Source: UBA5239 sp040394635
GTDB lineage: Bacteria; Verrucomicrobiota; Lentisphaeria; Victivallales; Victivallaceae
Direction: 5' to 3'
Assembly (NCBI GenBank): GCA_040394635.1
Contig: JBEBRW010000019.1
Location: 16,925 to 80,924, forward strand
Length of the DNA stretch: 64,000 nucleotides
In this document: piece after piece, positions 9,593-16,870 of the stretch
Layout of the letters: the number at the start of each line of letters is the position of its first letter
Position numbering within the stretch: position 1 is the stretch's first letter
The notes under the pieces: model-generated
Seen by the model: the letters and a program-made list of their open reading frames with translations, nothing else
Told to the model about the DNA's origin: nothing
Database searches by the model: none
Position numbers and translations under genes: made by a program

Positions 9593-10444
9593 TTAAGATT
9601 CATGCTGTTTTTCGACGATTTCCCATTGCACGGGGTCGAGTTTATAATACTTGGCCAGCTCCCGGTACATGGCGGGATGTGTCTCGCGGGTGACCACCGG
9701 ATTGCAGAAAAACGCCTCGGTGATGACGGCGAAAAATTCGACCGGGTTCTCCGCCCCGTACTCGTCGATGCTGTGGTATTCATGGTGCTTGACCTGACGG
9801 CGCAGCTTCTGGAACTCGGCGTTCATCACGTCTTCCCAGCGCTGGTAATCCTCCTGGCTCTCCAGCGCGGGCATGCCGTTGGCCACACCGTTAAGCTGGT
9901 CCAGCTGGTGGGCGAATTCGTGCAGTACCACATTGCGGTGGCCGTGAACCCGGCGGGCGTCGGCCAGCGTGTCGCTCCAGGAGAGCACCAGCGAACCGCT
10001 GCCCCAGGACTCCCCGAGTTTCGCCACGTCCTCCTCCTCCAGCACCTGCCCGCCGACCACAACCTGGTGATCCGACCAATAGACATGGGGATGGACGATG
10101 ATGCTGCGGAGCTTCGGGTAAAAATCCGCATCGTTGTTCAGGATCAGCAGACAGGCCAGCGCGGCGATGGTCACCCGGACTTCGTCGGTGACTTCCAGCC
10201 CGTCGCAACCCTCGTATTCTTTCTCATGGAGGAAAATCGCAATTTTCCCGTAGAGCTTTTCCTTCAAATCGTCAGGCAACCGATGACAGAGGGCGACTTC
10301 GTTAACGATCGCCTTGCGCTCCTCGCTCAGTCCCTCGAGCGTATACCGTTCCCGGTACCGCCGCCGGAAAAATCCGGACCAGCAGGTCCAGGTAATCACC
10401 GCGACGCCGATCATGACGATCACAATAATATCCAGCAATTCCAT
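9593..10444 (-). CDS. mtfA: MtfA-type zinc-dependent peptidase (M90)
   Basis: A 283-residue protein with one N-terminal membrane helix (about 5-25), followed by a soluble domain with the zinc motif HEFAHQLDQLNG (HExxH) and a downstream YHSIDEYGAENPVEFFAVITEAFF block that supplies the third ligand glutamate. This matches the MtfA family, which in E. coli interacts with Mlc, a repressor of glucose uptake; that role need not hold here. The membrane anchor is a feature of many MtfA homologues outside enterobacteria. The start at 10444 has AAGGG about 9 bases upstream. Confidence 0.88.
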   Translation of the reverse strand: MELLDIIVIVMIGVAVITWTCWSGFFRRRYRERYTLEGLSEERKAIVNEVALCHRLPDDLKEKLYGKIAIFLHEKEYEGCDGLEVTDEVRVTIAALACLLILNNDADFYPKLRSIIVHPHVYWSDHQVVVGGQVLEEEDVAKLGESWGSGSLVLSWSDTLADARRVHGHRNVVLHEFAHQLDQLNGVANGMPALESQEDYQRWEDVMNAEFQKLRRQVKHHEYHSIDEYGAENPVEFFAVITEAFFCNPVVTRETHPAMYRELAKYYKLDPVQWEIVEKQHES

Positions 10445-10511
10445 AAAATGCCCTTATTCCTCAATATAGCATTTAGTAAATATCAGGCCTTTTGCGGAAA
10501 ATGCAAATCAA

Positions 10512-10538
10512 CTTGCCCGATTTCAGCCGGAAAAATAA
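10512..10538 (+). repeat. 27-bp direct repeat, copy 1
   Basis: Begins CTTGCCCGATTTCAGCC and ends GGAAAAATAA; it is identical to the copy at 10649-10675, with starts 137 bases apart. The intervening segment can fold back on itself, as in a small non-autonomous element or a recent tandem duplication remnant. Confidence 0.75.
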
Positions 10539-10648
10539 GCCTCGCCCTGAAAGACGAAAAAGACTTTAAAGGCCCAAATGACAAAACTTCCAATAAAAAG
10601 TCCCGTTGTCATTTCGGTCTTTTCCGTCCTTTGGGTCCTTTGAACCGC

Positions 10649-10675
10649 CTTGCCCGATTTCAGCCGGAAAAATAA
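10649..10675 (+). repeat. 27-bp direct repeat, copy 2
   Basis: Exact second copy of the 10512-10538 repeat, just upstream of the candidate promoter of the thioesterase-topA pair. Confidence 0.75.
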
Positions 10676-10691
10676 AGTTATCAATTTTTAT

Positions 10692-10720
10692 TTGCATTAT
10701 TTCAAAACCCCGTATATGTT
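10692..10720 (+). promoter_or_regulatory. Candidate sigma-70 promoter for the thioesterase-topA operon
   Basis: TTGCAT at 10692-10697, a 17-base spacer, then TATGTT at 10715-10720, placed 28 bases before the ATG at 10748. Motif match only. Confidence 0.4.
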
Positions 10721-10747
10721 TAATAATAATATTGTAAAGGAAGAATT

Positions 10748-11143
10748 ATGGAAGATGATGTTGTCAAAGTCGCTTCGCGTCTGTGCATGACCAAGGATCT
10801 CGGCGTAGCCGGCAATCTCTTCGGCGGGAATATGATGTCCTGGATCGACGAGGTGGCGGCAATCTTCGCCATTCAGGTCACCGGCGAGGATAACATGGTC
10901 ACCGTCCATTATTCCGACATGACGTTTAAAAATCCGGTGCGCGAACGCGATATCGTCGATTTTTATTGCGGCAAAGTGCGGCGCGGCAACACCAGCGTCA
11001 CGTTTGAGGTTATGGCCAAATGCAAGGACCGGACCGTGTTTTGTGCGGACTGCGTTTTCGTGGCCATCGACCCCAACGGCATGAAAAAGAAAATCAAGTG
11101 GGACAACAACCCTTTAAACAACAGAGAAGAGAATGGCAACTGA
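10748..11143 (+). CDS. Hotdog-fold acyl-CoA thioesterase (YciA-like)
   Basis: A 131-residue single hotdog domain. It has the family's N-terminal block GNLFGGNMMSWIDEVAAIFA (22-41), in which the Asp of the helix is the usual catalytic acid, followed by VHYSDMTFKNPVRERDIVDF. Enzymes of this type hydrolyse short to medium acyl-CoA esters in the cytoplasm. Its start has a good ribosome site (AAGGAAGAATT-ATG). The end overlaps the topA start by 11 bases, so the two genes are likely translated together, although no functional link is obvious. Confidence 0.85.
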   Translation: MEDDVVKVASRLCMTKDLGVAGNLFGGNMMSWIDEVAAIFAIQVTGEDNMVTVHYSDMTFKNPVRERDIVDFYCGKVRRGNTSVTFEVMAKCKDRTVFCADCVFVAIDPNGMKKKIKWDNNPLNNREENGN

Positions 11144-13988
11144 CAGCAAACTGGTAATTGTGGAATCGCCGACCAAAGCGCGCACCATCGGCCGCATGCT
11201 CGGCAAGGATTTTAAGATTATGGCCTCCATGGGGCATATCCGCGATTTGCCGGAGCATTCGCTGGGCGTGGATATTGCCAATAACTTCGAGCCCCGCTAC
11301 GAAGAAAGCGAGCGCGGCGCCAAAATCATCCGCGAACTCCGCGCCGCCGCCAAAAAGGCCGACGACATCTATCTCGCGCCGGACCCGGACCGCGAAGGAG
11401 AAGCCATCGCCTGGCACCTGAAGGAAGTGTTGAAAAAGCAGACCAAGGCGGGTTTTCACCGCGTGACCTTCCATGAAATCACCAAAAACGCCATCGACAA
11501 GGCGTTCCAGCACGCCACCGATATCGACATGCACCTGGTAGACGCCCAGCAGGCGCGCCGCGTGCTCGACCGTATCGTGGGCTACAAAGTCAGTCCCATC
11601 GTCCGCCGCAAGGTTCCGGGCGGCAGCAGCGCCGGGCGCGTCCAGTCGGTCGCTTTGCTGCTGGTGTGCGAACGCGAAGAGAAAATCCGCGATTTCGTGC
11701 CCGAAGAATACTGGGATTTCGCCGCCGACTTCGCAGCCGGCAGCGACCAGTTTTCCACCAAAATGCACAAAATCGACGGCAATAAGTTCCTGATCTCCAA
11801 CGGCGAGGACGCCGAAAAAGTCATGAGGGCCCTCCGCGGCGGCAACGGCTTCAAGGTCGGCGAAATCACCACCGCGCCGAAGTTCCGTCATGCCCCGCCG
11901 CCGCATACCACCAGTACGCTGCAGCAGGCCGCGAACAGCTTTCTGAAATACAGCGCCACCCGCACCATGCAGATCGCCCAGCAGCTTTATGAAGGGATCG
12001 ACACCGGCAGCGGCGCGGTCGGTTTGATTACCTATATGCGTACCGACTCGGTAAACGTGGCGGCGGAGGCGCAGCACGCCTGCCGCGACTTCATCGGCAG
12101 TGAATATGGCCCGGAATACGTTCCGGCCAAGCCGAATTTCTTCAAGAGCGGCAAGGCCGCGCAGGAAGCGCACGAAGCCATCCGCCCCACCGACGTCACC
12201 CGCACACCGGAAATGATGGAAAAATATCTGGAACGCAGCCAGTTGAAGCTTTATACCCTGATCTGGAAACGCTTCGTGGCCAGCCAGATGAAGTCCTGCG
12301 AACAGAGCCAGACCACCGTGGACGTCATCACCACCGGCAGCGACGGGCGCGAATACGATTTCCGCGTCAGCGCGCTGGTCACCGTTTTCCCGGGCTTCAT
12401 GAAGCTCAGCGAAAGCGATAAATCCGCCGATGAGAAGAAGCTCGAGATCCTCGGCCGTCTCTCCAAGGGACAGCCCTGCAATCTGGTCAAGCTGGAAAAT
12501 ACCCAGAAGTTCACCGAACCGCCGGCGCGTTATTCCGAAGCCACGCTGATCAAGGAACTGGAAGCGCGCGGCATCGGCCGGCCGTCCACTTACGCCACGA
12601 TCATCCGAACCATTCAAGTCCGCGAATATGTGACCCCCGACAAAGGCGGCGTCCTGATTCCCAGTGAACTCGGGATGAAAGTCAATCAGTACCTGAGGGA
12701 AACCCTCCCCGCGCTGATCAACGTCGACTACACCTCGCAGATGGAAAAAGAGCTCGACCAGGTCGAAGAGGGCGAACTCCTCTGGACCAACATGCTCGGC
12801 GGCTTCCACCAGAAATTCCTGGGCTGGCTCGACGAAGCCAAGGAACGCGACAGCGTCGACATCCAGAAGACCAAACCCCTCCTGACCCGTCTGGAAAAAG
12901 TTCAGTGGGATGCCCCCGAAAAAGTCGGCAAGCGCACCTACGACGACCGCAAATTCTATACGTCCGTGCTGGAGAATTTCCAGGAAACCGGACGCCTTTC
13001 GAGCCGCCAGTGGCAGACACTGCTGAACCTCGGCTTCAAATATTCCGCCCAGCTGCCGGACCTCGAAAAGGTCCTGGCCCAATGCGGCATGAGCGAAGAA
13101 GAGATTGCCACGCTGAAAGCGGAGCATCAGCAGCGCGAAGAGCGCCGCCGCAACAGCGCCGCGAACAGCGAAGAAACCGCCACCTACCAGCAGGTTTTCG
13201 ACATGCTGAAGGACGTCAAGTGGGACGATGACGCGGGCGGCGGCAAGGGTCGCCGCAAATTCGACGACGGCAAGTTCTTCAAATCGCTGAAGAAACAGGC
13301 CGAGTCCGGCAAGGCCCTGTCCGAGAAACAGCATTATGCCCTGATCAAGATGGCCTCGCGCCACCGCGACGAAATCGCCGATTTCGATGCTCTGACCAAG
13401 ATGCTCGGTGTCGACCCGGCGAGCATGCCGGAAGCCGCCCCCGTCAATCCCGAAAGTCAGGAAAAATTCCAGAAGATTTTCGCCTCATTCGACAGTGTCG
13501 ACTGGTCCCCGGCCGCCGGCAAGGGCCGCCGCAAAAAGGACGACGGTGCATTCTTCGAGTCGCTGAAAAAACAGTCCGAATCCGGCAAGAACCTCTCCGA
13601 CAAGCAGGTTAACGTGCTGGTCCGGCTGGCGCACCAGTATCAGGGCCAGATCAAGAATTACCCGGAACTGTGCGCCCTGCTCGGCAGCGAACCGAAGGCC
13701 GCGGATGCCAGTGCGAGCACCGGCGACGATGGCGATGCCGCCCCCGCTTCCGCCCCGAAAGAAGCCGCCGCCCCGCAAGTCGAGTCGGCTGAAACCACTC
13801 AGCTTCTGGAACAATTGGGCAACGTGACCACCTGGGAAGAACCGGTCAAGAGCGGCAAATTCACCCGCGACGACAAGGAATTCTACCAGTCGCTGAAGAA
13901 GCAATCCGAATCCGGCAAGGTATTGAGCTCGAAACAGGTTTATTACCTGAAAAAGATGGTGGAAAAATACTTCGCCCCCAAAGAATAA
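11133..13988 (+). CDS. topA: DNA topoisomerase I with a four-repeat C-terminal extension
   Basis: A 951-residue type IA topoisomerase. Residues 1-575 are a complete catalytic core: TOPRIM ESPTKARTIG (11-20) and APDPDREGEAIAW (82-94), GYKVSP (150-155), active-site Tyr301 in GLITYMRTDS, and EARGIGRPSTYATI (477-490). It relaxes negative supercoils. Instead of the Cys4 zinc ribbons of E. coli TopA, residues about 583-951 contain four related repeats (about 583-654, 687-760, 779-852, 888-947). Each is built on a basic, DD- and FF/FY-containing start and a motif like SLKKQSESGKxLSxKQ. The tail has almost no cysteine. The start overlaps the upstream thioesterase gene. Confidence 0.95.
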   Translation: MATDSKLVIVESPTKARTIGRMLGKDFKIMASMGHIRDLPEHSLGVDIANNFEPRYEESERGAKIIRELRAAAKKADDIYLAPDPDREGEAIAWHLKEVLKKQTKAGFHRVTFHEITKNAIDKAFQHATDIDMHLVDAQQARRVLDRIVGYKVSPIVRRKVPGGSSAGRVQSVALLLVCEREEKIRDFVPEEYWDFAADFAAGSDQFSTKMHKIDGNKFLISNGEDAEKVMRALRGGNGFKVGEITTAPKFRHAPPPHTTSTLQQAANSFLKYSATRTMQIAQQLYEGIDTGSGAVGLITYMRTDSVNVAAEAQHACRDFIGSEYGPEYVPAKPNFFKSGKAAQEAHEAIRPTDVTRTPEMMEKYLERSQLKLYTLIWKRFVASQMKSCEQSQTTVDVITTGSDGREYDFRVSALVTVFPGFMKLSESDKSADEKKLEILGRLSKGQPCNLVKLENTQKFTEPPARYSEATLIKELEARGIGRPSTYATIIRTIQVREYVTPDKGGVLIPSELGMKVNQYLRETLPALINVDYTSQMEKELDQVEEGELLWTNMLGGFHQKFLGWLDEAKERDSVDIQKTKPLLTRLEKVQWDAPEKVGKRTYDDRKFYTSVLENFQETGRLSSRQWQTLLNLGFKYSAQLPDLEKVLAQCGMSEEEIATLKAEHQQREERRRNSAANSEETATYQQVFDMLKDVKWDDDAGGGKGRRKFDDGKFFKSLKKQAESGKALSEKQHYALIKMASRHRDEIADFDALTKMLGVDPASMPEAAPVNPESQEKFQKIFASFDSVDWSPAAGKGRRKKDDGAFFESLKKQSESGKNLSDKQVNVLVRLAHQYQGQIKNYPELCALLGSEPKAADASASTGDDGDAAPASAPKEAAAPQVESAETTQLLEQLGNVTTWEEPVKSGKFTRDDKEFYQSLKKQSESGKVLSSKQVYYLKKMVEKYFAPKE

Positions 13989-14039
13989 GGCATAACGCGG
14001 CGTCATATTACTGATAAACACAAACCAAAAGGTAAGTTT

Positions 14040-14159
14040 ATGAAGCCAGAAAAGGATAACGGGAAAAAAGCGGTTATTTTCAACATCGTATTCATCTGCA
14101 TCCTTCTGGGAGTAGTGATCGCGCTGCTGGTCCAATGCCTAACCCAGACGGCAGGATGA
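14040..14159 (+). CDS. 39-residue single-pass membrane peptide
   Basis: An ORF of 39 codons, ATG at 14040 with AAAGGT about 7 bases upstream. It has a charged N-terminus (MKPEKDNGKK) and one hydrophobic helix (about 11-33). Its stop overlaps the second possible ATG of the next gene (ATGA at 14156), which argues that it is real and coupled to the following pseudopilin-like gene. No family is recognised. Confidence 0.55.
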   Translation: MKPEKDNGKKAVIFNIVFICILLGVVIALLVQCLTQTAG

Positions 14160-14797
14160 AAATCACCCGCAAAACCGTAATCAACACCGCCATCGTCTTA
14201 GCGATGGTGTTTCTGGTCGCCGCCATGGTCCTGCCCGCCCTGACGGCCAAGCGGCAAAATTCCCACCCCTACTGGGAGACGCGATCACGGCTATATGATA
14301 TTTATAACAGTTTATTATTCTACAGTGTTGATTATGAAGACTATCTCCCGACTCGGCCCGGATATCAAGGATTTAATCAAATGCTGCTTCCCCTTGACTA
14401 TATCGAGGATATTCAGTTGCTCGTGGCGAAAGAAGACTCCATCACGCCCGGGCTGTCCAAGCACGCAACCAGTTTACTATCTGAAAGCGCTACCTCCTAC
14501 GCTTACTTGGGAAATGGCATGATGATGACCGAAGAAGAAAGAAACAGGTCAAAAAACGACAAGGCTACCCCGCTGATCATAAGCAAACCGTGGTTGTTTA
14601 AAACGGCTCCCTGCTTTGCAGTTCTTTCTAATCGCCAAGTTTACCTGTTCAATAAACCAGACAAACGGATTGAAACCAGTGAAGAAGCAATCCAATATCT
14701 AGCGGAAATACAAAAAATCGACACCAAGCATCTCGACCTGATTCTCGCCAATGCCCGTGAAATCGATAAAACCAGAGTAAGTGAAAATGAAAAATAA
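14156..14797 (+). CDS. Membrane-anchored pseudopilin-like protein, paralogue 1 of 3
   Basis: About 213 residues from the ATG at 14156; an alternative ATG at 14135 would add seven residues, but the ATGA overlap with the small upstream ORF favours 14156. One N-terminal membrane helix (about 9-29) is followed by a periplasmic domain that resembles the body of DUF1559-type pseudopilins: DYEDYLPTRPGYQGFNQML, TSYAYLGNGM, ISKPWLF and a terminal LANAREIDK. It lacks the FTLIEL prepilin leader, so it would remain as an anchored protein rather than be processed. It overlaps the next paralogue by 17 bases. Base composition is clearly lower in GC than topA. The function is unknown. Confidence 0.7.
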   Translation: MKITRKTVINTAIVLAMVFLVAAMVLPALTAKRQNSHPYWETRSRLYDIYNSLLFYSVDYEDYLPTRPGYQGFNQMLLPLDYIEDIQLLVAKEDSITPGLSKHATSLLSESATSYAYLGNGMMMTEEERNRSKNDKATPLIISKPWLFKTAPCFAVLSNRQVYLFNKPDKRIETSEEAIQYLAEIQKIDTKHLDLILANAREIDKTRVSENEK

Positions 14798-15359
14798 AAA
14801 GCAAATTATCCGAATCGTCGCCACCATCATCGCATTTCTGGCCCTGATGCTGGTAACGCTGGTGCCGAAGCTCAAAGAAAAAAACGATCGGCTGGGCAGC
14901 ATCAGCCGTCTGAAATCAATTGGGTTCTGTCTGATCCAATATTCCATTGATTACACCGATCACTTCCCGAACTACCCGGGTGCGAAAGGCTTCGATCTTC
15001 TCGGCAAAAATGATTTTCTCTCTGCTCCTCTTTTCTATCTGGCTCCGGCTGACAAGGTATCAGTACTCCAATCGGGCCCCGATTTGAAAGAGGAAAATTC
15101 TTCATATGCCTATCTAGGGGGTGGACTCATCAGGTCCGATGAAATCGAGGAATACCCGATGATCATCGAAAAGCCGTGGCTGGTCAAAAAGCCTTATTGC
15201 ATTGTCCTGGTCAATGGTTTTGTGACCACCAGCAAAAGTATGCCGGAGGTCGCCAATTGCGAGGAATTCATCAAATACCTGAGCAAGGGGCAATCTTCTC
15301 CGACCTGGAACATCATTTTGGAAAACGCACGCGCCGTGGATAAGGCCTGCGGTAAATAG
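14781..15359 (+). CDS. Membrane-anchored pseudopilin-like protein, paralogue 2 of 3
   Basis: A 192-residue protein with an N-terminal membrane helix (about 9-28) and the same architecture as its neighbours: SRLKSIGFCLIQYSIDYTDHFP, NYPGAKGFDLL, SSYAYLGGGL, IEKPWLVKKPYCIVL and LENARAVDKACGK at the end. The stretch LKxIGxxLxxYxxDYxDxxP is the recognisable pseudopilin-body motif. No prepilin peptidase site is present. The start overlaps the end of paralogue 1, so translation is coupled. No catalytic residues or known partner can be named. Confidence 0.72.
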   Translation: MKMKNKKQIIRIVATIIAFLALMLVTLVPKLKEKNDRLGSISRLKSIGFCLIQYSIDYTDHFPNYPGAKGFDLLGKNDFLSAPLFYLAPADKVSVLQSGPDLKEENSSYAYLGGGLIRSDEIEEYPMIIEKPWLVKKPYCIVLVNGFVTTSKSMPEVANCEEFIKYLSKGQSSPTWNIILENARAVDKACGK

Positions 15360-15380
15360 CTAAGAGTTTGGAGAAAAGTC

Positions 15381-15989
15381 ATGGAAACGGAAACTCCGAA
15401 GCTTAAGAAAAATCATTGGTTATTTCTTGTTCTTTTGTGGGGAGCTCTGGGGCTTTTTGGGTTGTTCGTCCTTTTTGTTTATCCGTTATTGACTGTGCGA
15501 GAAATTGGACATTCGAAAAATCCTGAAAAGTGGGTTCGCGCTCAATTGAAGCAGATCGGTCTCGGACTCAGTGCTTATGCGGCGGATTTTCAGGGTTATC
15601 TGCCGGAGCAGCCCGGTTGTGGCGGATTTAATCAGTTAATCACTACTGATATTTTGACGGATTACGGGGTGTATCTCGGGCACCATGAAACCGGTCTCGT
15701 CAGGGCCAGAACCGGCTTGTTGACGGAGAACAATACTAACTATGCCTACATCGGGGCCGGCTTGAAAATATCTGACTACGAATATCCGGTGGCATTTGAA
15801 AAACCGTGGCTGGGCTATAAGAAAAGCGCTGTTCTATACATAGGCACTCACCTTGAACCGATCAAAAATATCAGCAGATTTGAGAACTGCGAGAAATTCG
15901 TGCTGCACCTGAAAGGCGCGAACGACTCCGAAGTTTGGCAGAAGCTATTGGAAAACGCCCGCGCCGTCGATGAAGCCTGTGGCAAATAA
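15381..15989 (+). CDS. Membrane-anchored pseudopilin-like protein, paralogue 3 of 3
   Basis: A 202-residue protein with a cytoplasmic N-terminus (METETPKLKKNH), one membrane helix (about 13-35) and the shared body: AQLKQIGLGLSAYAADFQGYLP, EQPGCGGFNQL, NYAYIGAGL, FEKPWLGYKKSAVLY and LENARAVDEACGK. Its last 13 residues are nearly identical to those of paralogue 2, which points to duplication in place. It lies 21 bases after paralogue 2, with GGAGAAAAGTC before its ATG. It may bind something outside the membrane, as pseudopilin bodies do, but this is only inference. Confidence 0.72.
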   Translation: METETPKLKKNHWLFLVLLWGALGLFGLFVLFVYPLLTVREIGHSKNPEKWVRAQLKQIGLGLSAYAADFQGYLPEQPGCGGFNQLITTDILTDYGVYLGHHETGLVRARTGLLTENNTNYAYIGAGLKISDYEYPVAFEKPWLGYKKSAVLYIGTHLEPIKNISRFENCEKFVLHLKGANDSEVWQKLLENARAVDEACGK

Positions 15990-16025
15990 ATCTTCATTAA
16001 ATCGCCTTCGTTGCTCGTGGGTCTG

Positions 16026-16054
16026 TTGACTTTTTGCGCCGCCGGCTGTATTTT
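16026..16054 (+). promoter_or_regulatory. Promoter of the IclR / glycyl radical enzyme operon
   Basis: TTGACT at 16026-16031, a 17-base spacer, then TATTTT at 16049-16054, 42 bases before the regulator's ATG. It is the only good sigma-70-like match in this gap. Confidence 0.5.
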
Positions 16055-16084
16055 ATATATAGAATGATTTTTTACATATAAAAT
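16050..16084. promoter_or_regulatory. Inverted repeat, likely IclR-family operator
   Basis: ATTTTATAT (16050-16058) and ATATAAAAT (16076-16084) are perfect 9-base inverted arms with a 17-base centre. They overlap the -10 box and the expected transcription start, a position suited to autorepression by the downstream IclR protein. Confidence 0.5.
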
Positions 16085-16096
16085 GGAATTCCTGCC

Positions 16097-16870
16097 ATGA
16101 CGGAGAAAAAATACGATGCGCCGGCCGCTTCGGCGGTTTTGGAACTGCTTGAATTCATGGTCGCCGAGCCCGGAGCATGGGGTCCCACGGAACTGGCCCG
16201 GCGGCTGGAACTTACCCCGAACCTCACCTTCCGCATTTTAAATGTGCTCAGCGAAAAAGGCTATGTCAAAAAAAATGCCGCAGGGCAATACGAGTTGACG
16301 GCGGCACTGTTTTCGCTCGGCATGAAGCTGCAGAACAGTTTCGACCTGCGCAAACAGGCGCGGCCATATCTGGAGGAGCTCGCCCTCGAAACGCGCGAGA
16401 GCGTCCAGATTCAGGTACCGGACGGCGACCGGATGCTCCAGCTCGACTTCGTGGCGCCCCCGGCAGAGTATTATCAGGCGATAACCCCGGGCTCGCGGAT
16501 TCACTGGCACGGCAATGCGTTCGGCAAGGCGGTCTGGGCGTTTCTGCCGGAGAAAGAGGCAGCCAGAGTGATGGCGCTGCCGCGTCCGCAGTTGAACATC
16601 CACACCGTCACTGAGCCGCAGCTGATCGGCAAGGAACTGGACGATATCCGCCGGACTTGCAGCAGCTCGGAATTCGAGGAGTATCTGCTGGGCAATTACT
16701 GCATCGGTTCGCCGGTGTTCAATGCGATCGGCAAGGTGGTGGCGGGCATCGGCGTGACCGGCCTGACCTCGCGCCTGGTGCCCGAAATGCTCCCGGAGTT
16801 GCGCCGGAAAGTTCTGGCCTGTGCCAATAAAATTTCCACCAGCATCGGTTATAAGGAGTCCTATCCATGA
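16097..16870 (+). CDS. IclR-family transcriptional regulator
   Basis: A 257-residue protein with an N-terminal winged helix (about 9-62; GPTELARRLELTPNLTFRILNVLSEKGYV) and a C-terminal IclR effector-binding domain (about 75-250) that contains GNAFGKAVWAFLP and the region GNYCIGSPVFNAIGKVVAGIGVTG. Such proteins sense a small metabolite and repress or activate catabolic operons. Its stop overlaps the ATG of the first glycyl radical enzyme by 4 bases (ATGA), so it is the first gene of that operon and probably controls itself and all four enzymes. The ligand is unknown. Confidence 0.9.
   Translation: MTEKKYDAPAASAVLELLEFMVAEPGAWGPTELARRLELTPNLTFRILNVLSEKGYVKKNAAGQYELTAALFSLGMKLQNSFDLRKQARPYLEELALETRESVQIQVPDGDRMLQLDFVAPPAEYYQAITPGSRIHWHGNAFGKAVWAFLPEKEAARVMALPRPQLNIHTVTEPQLIGKELDDIRRTCSSSEFEEYLLGNYCIGSPVFNAIGKVVAGIGVTGLTSRLVPEMLPELRRKVLACANKISTSIGYKESYP

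Larger units (their letters stand above)
10445..10747. other. Intergenic region with two 27-bp direct repeats
   Basis: This 303-base stretch between divergent genes has no credible ORF. It holds two exact 27-base direct repeats (10512-10538 and 10649-10675), between them an imperfect inverted repeat with AAATGACAA / TTGTCATTT as its closing part, and a candidate promoter for the thioesterase-topA operon. Confidence 0.6.

Noticed and set aside
8474..10675. A 733-codon plus-strand ORF spanning two minus-strand genes and a gap
   Set aside because: It crosses both the GH106-like and mtfA genes and has no recognisable domain.
11094..13364. A 756-codon ORF on the minus strand opposite topA
   Set aside because: It is a shadow of topA caused by GC-rich codons; it has no ribosome site, and its residue content (Val/Phe/Ala/Gly-rich) matches no family.
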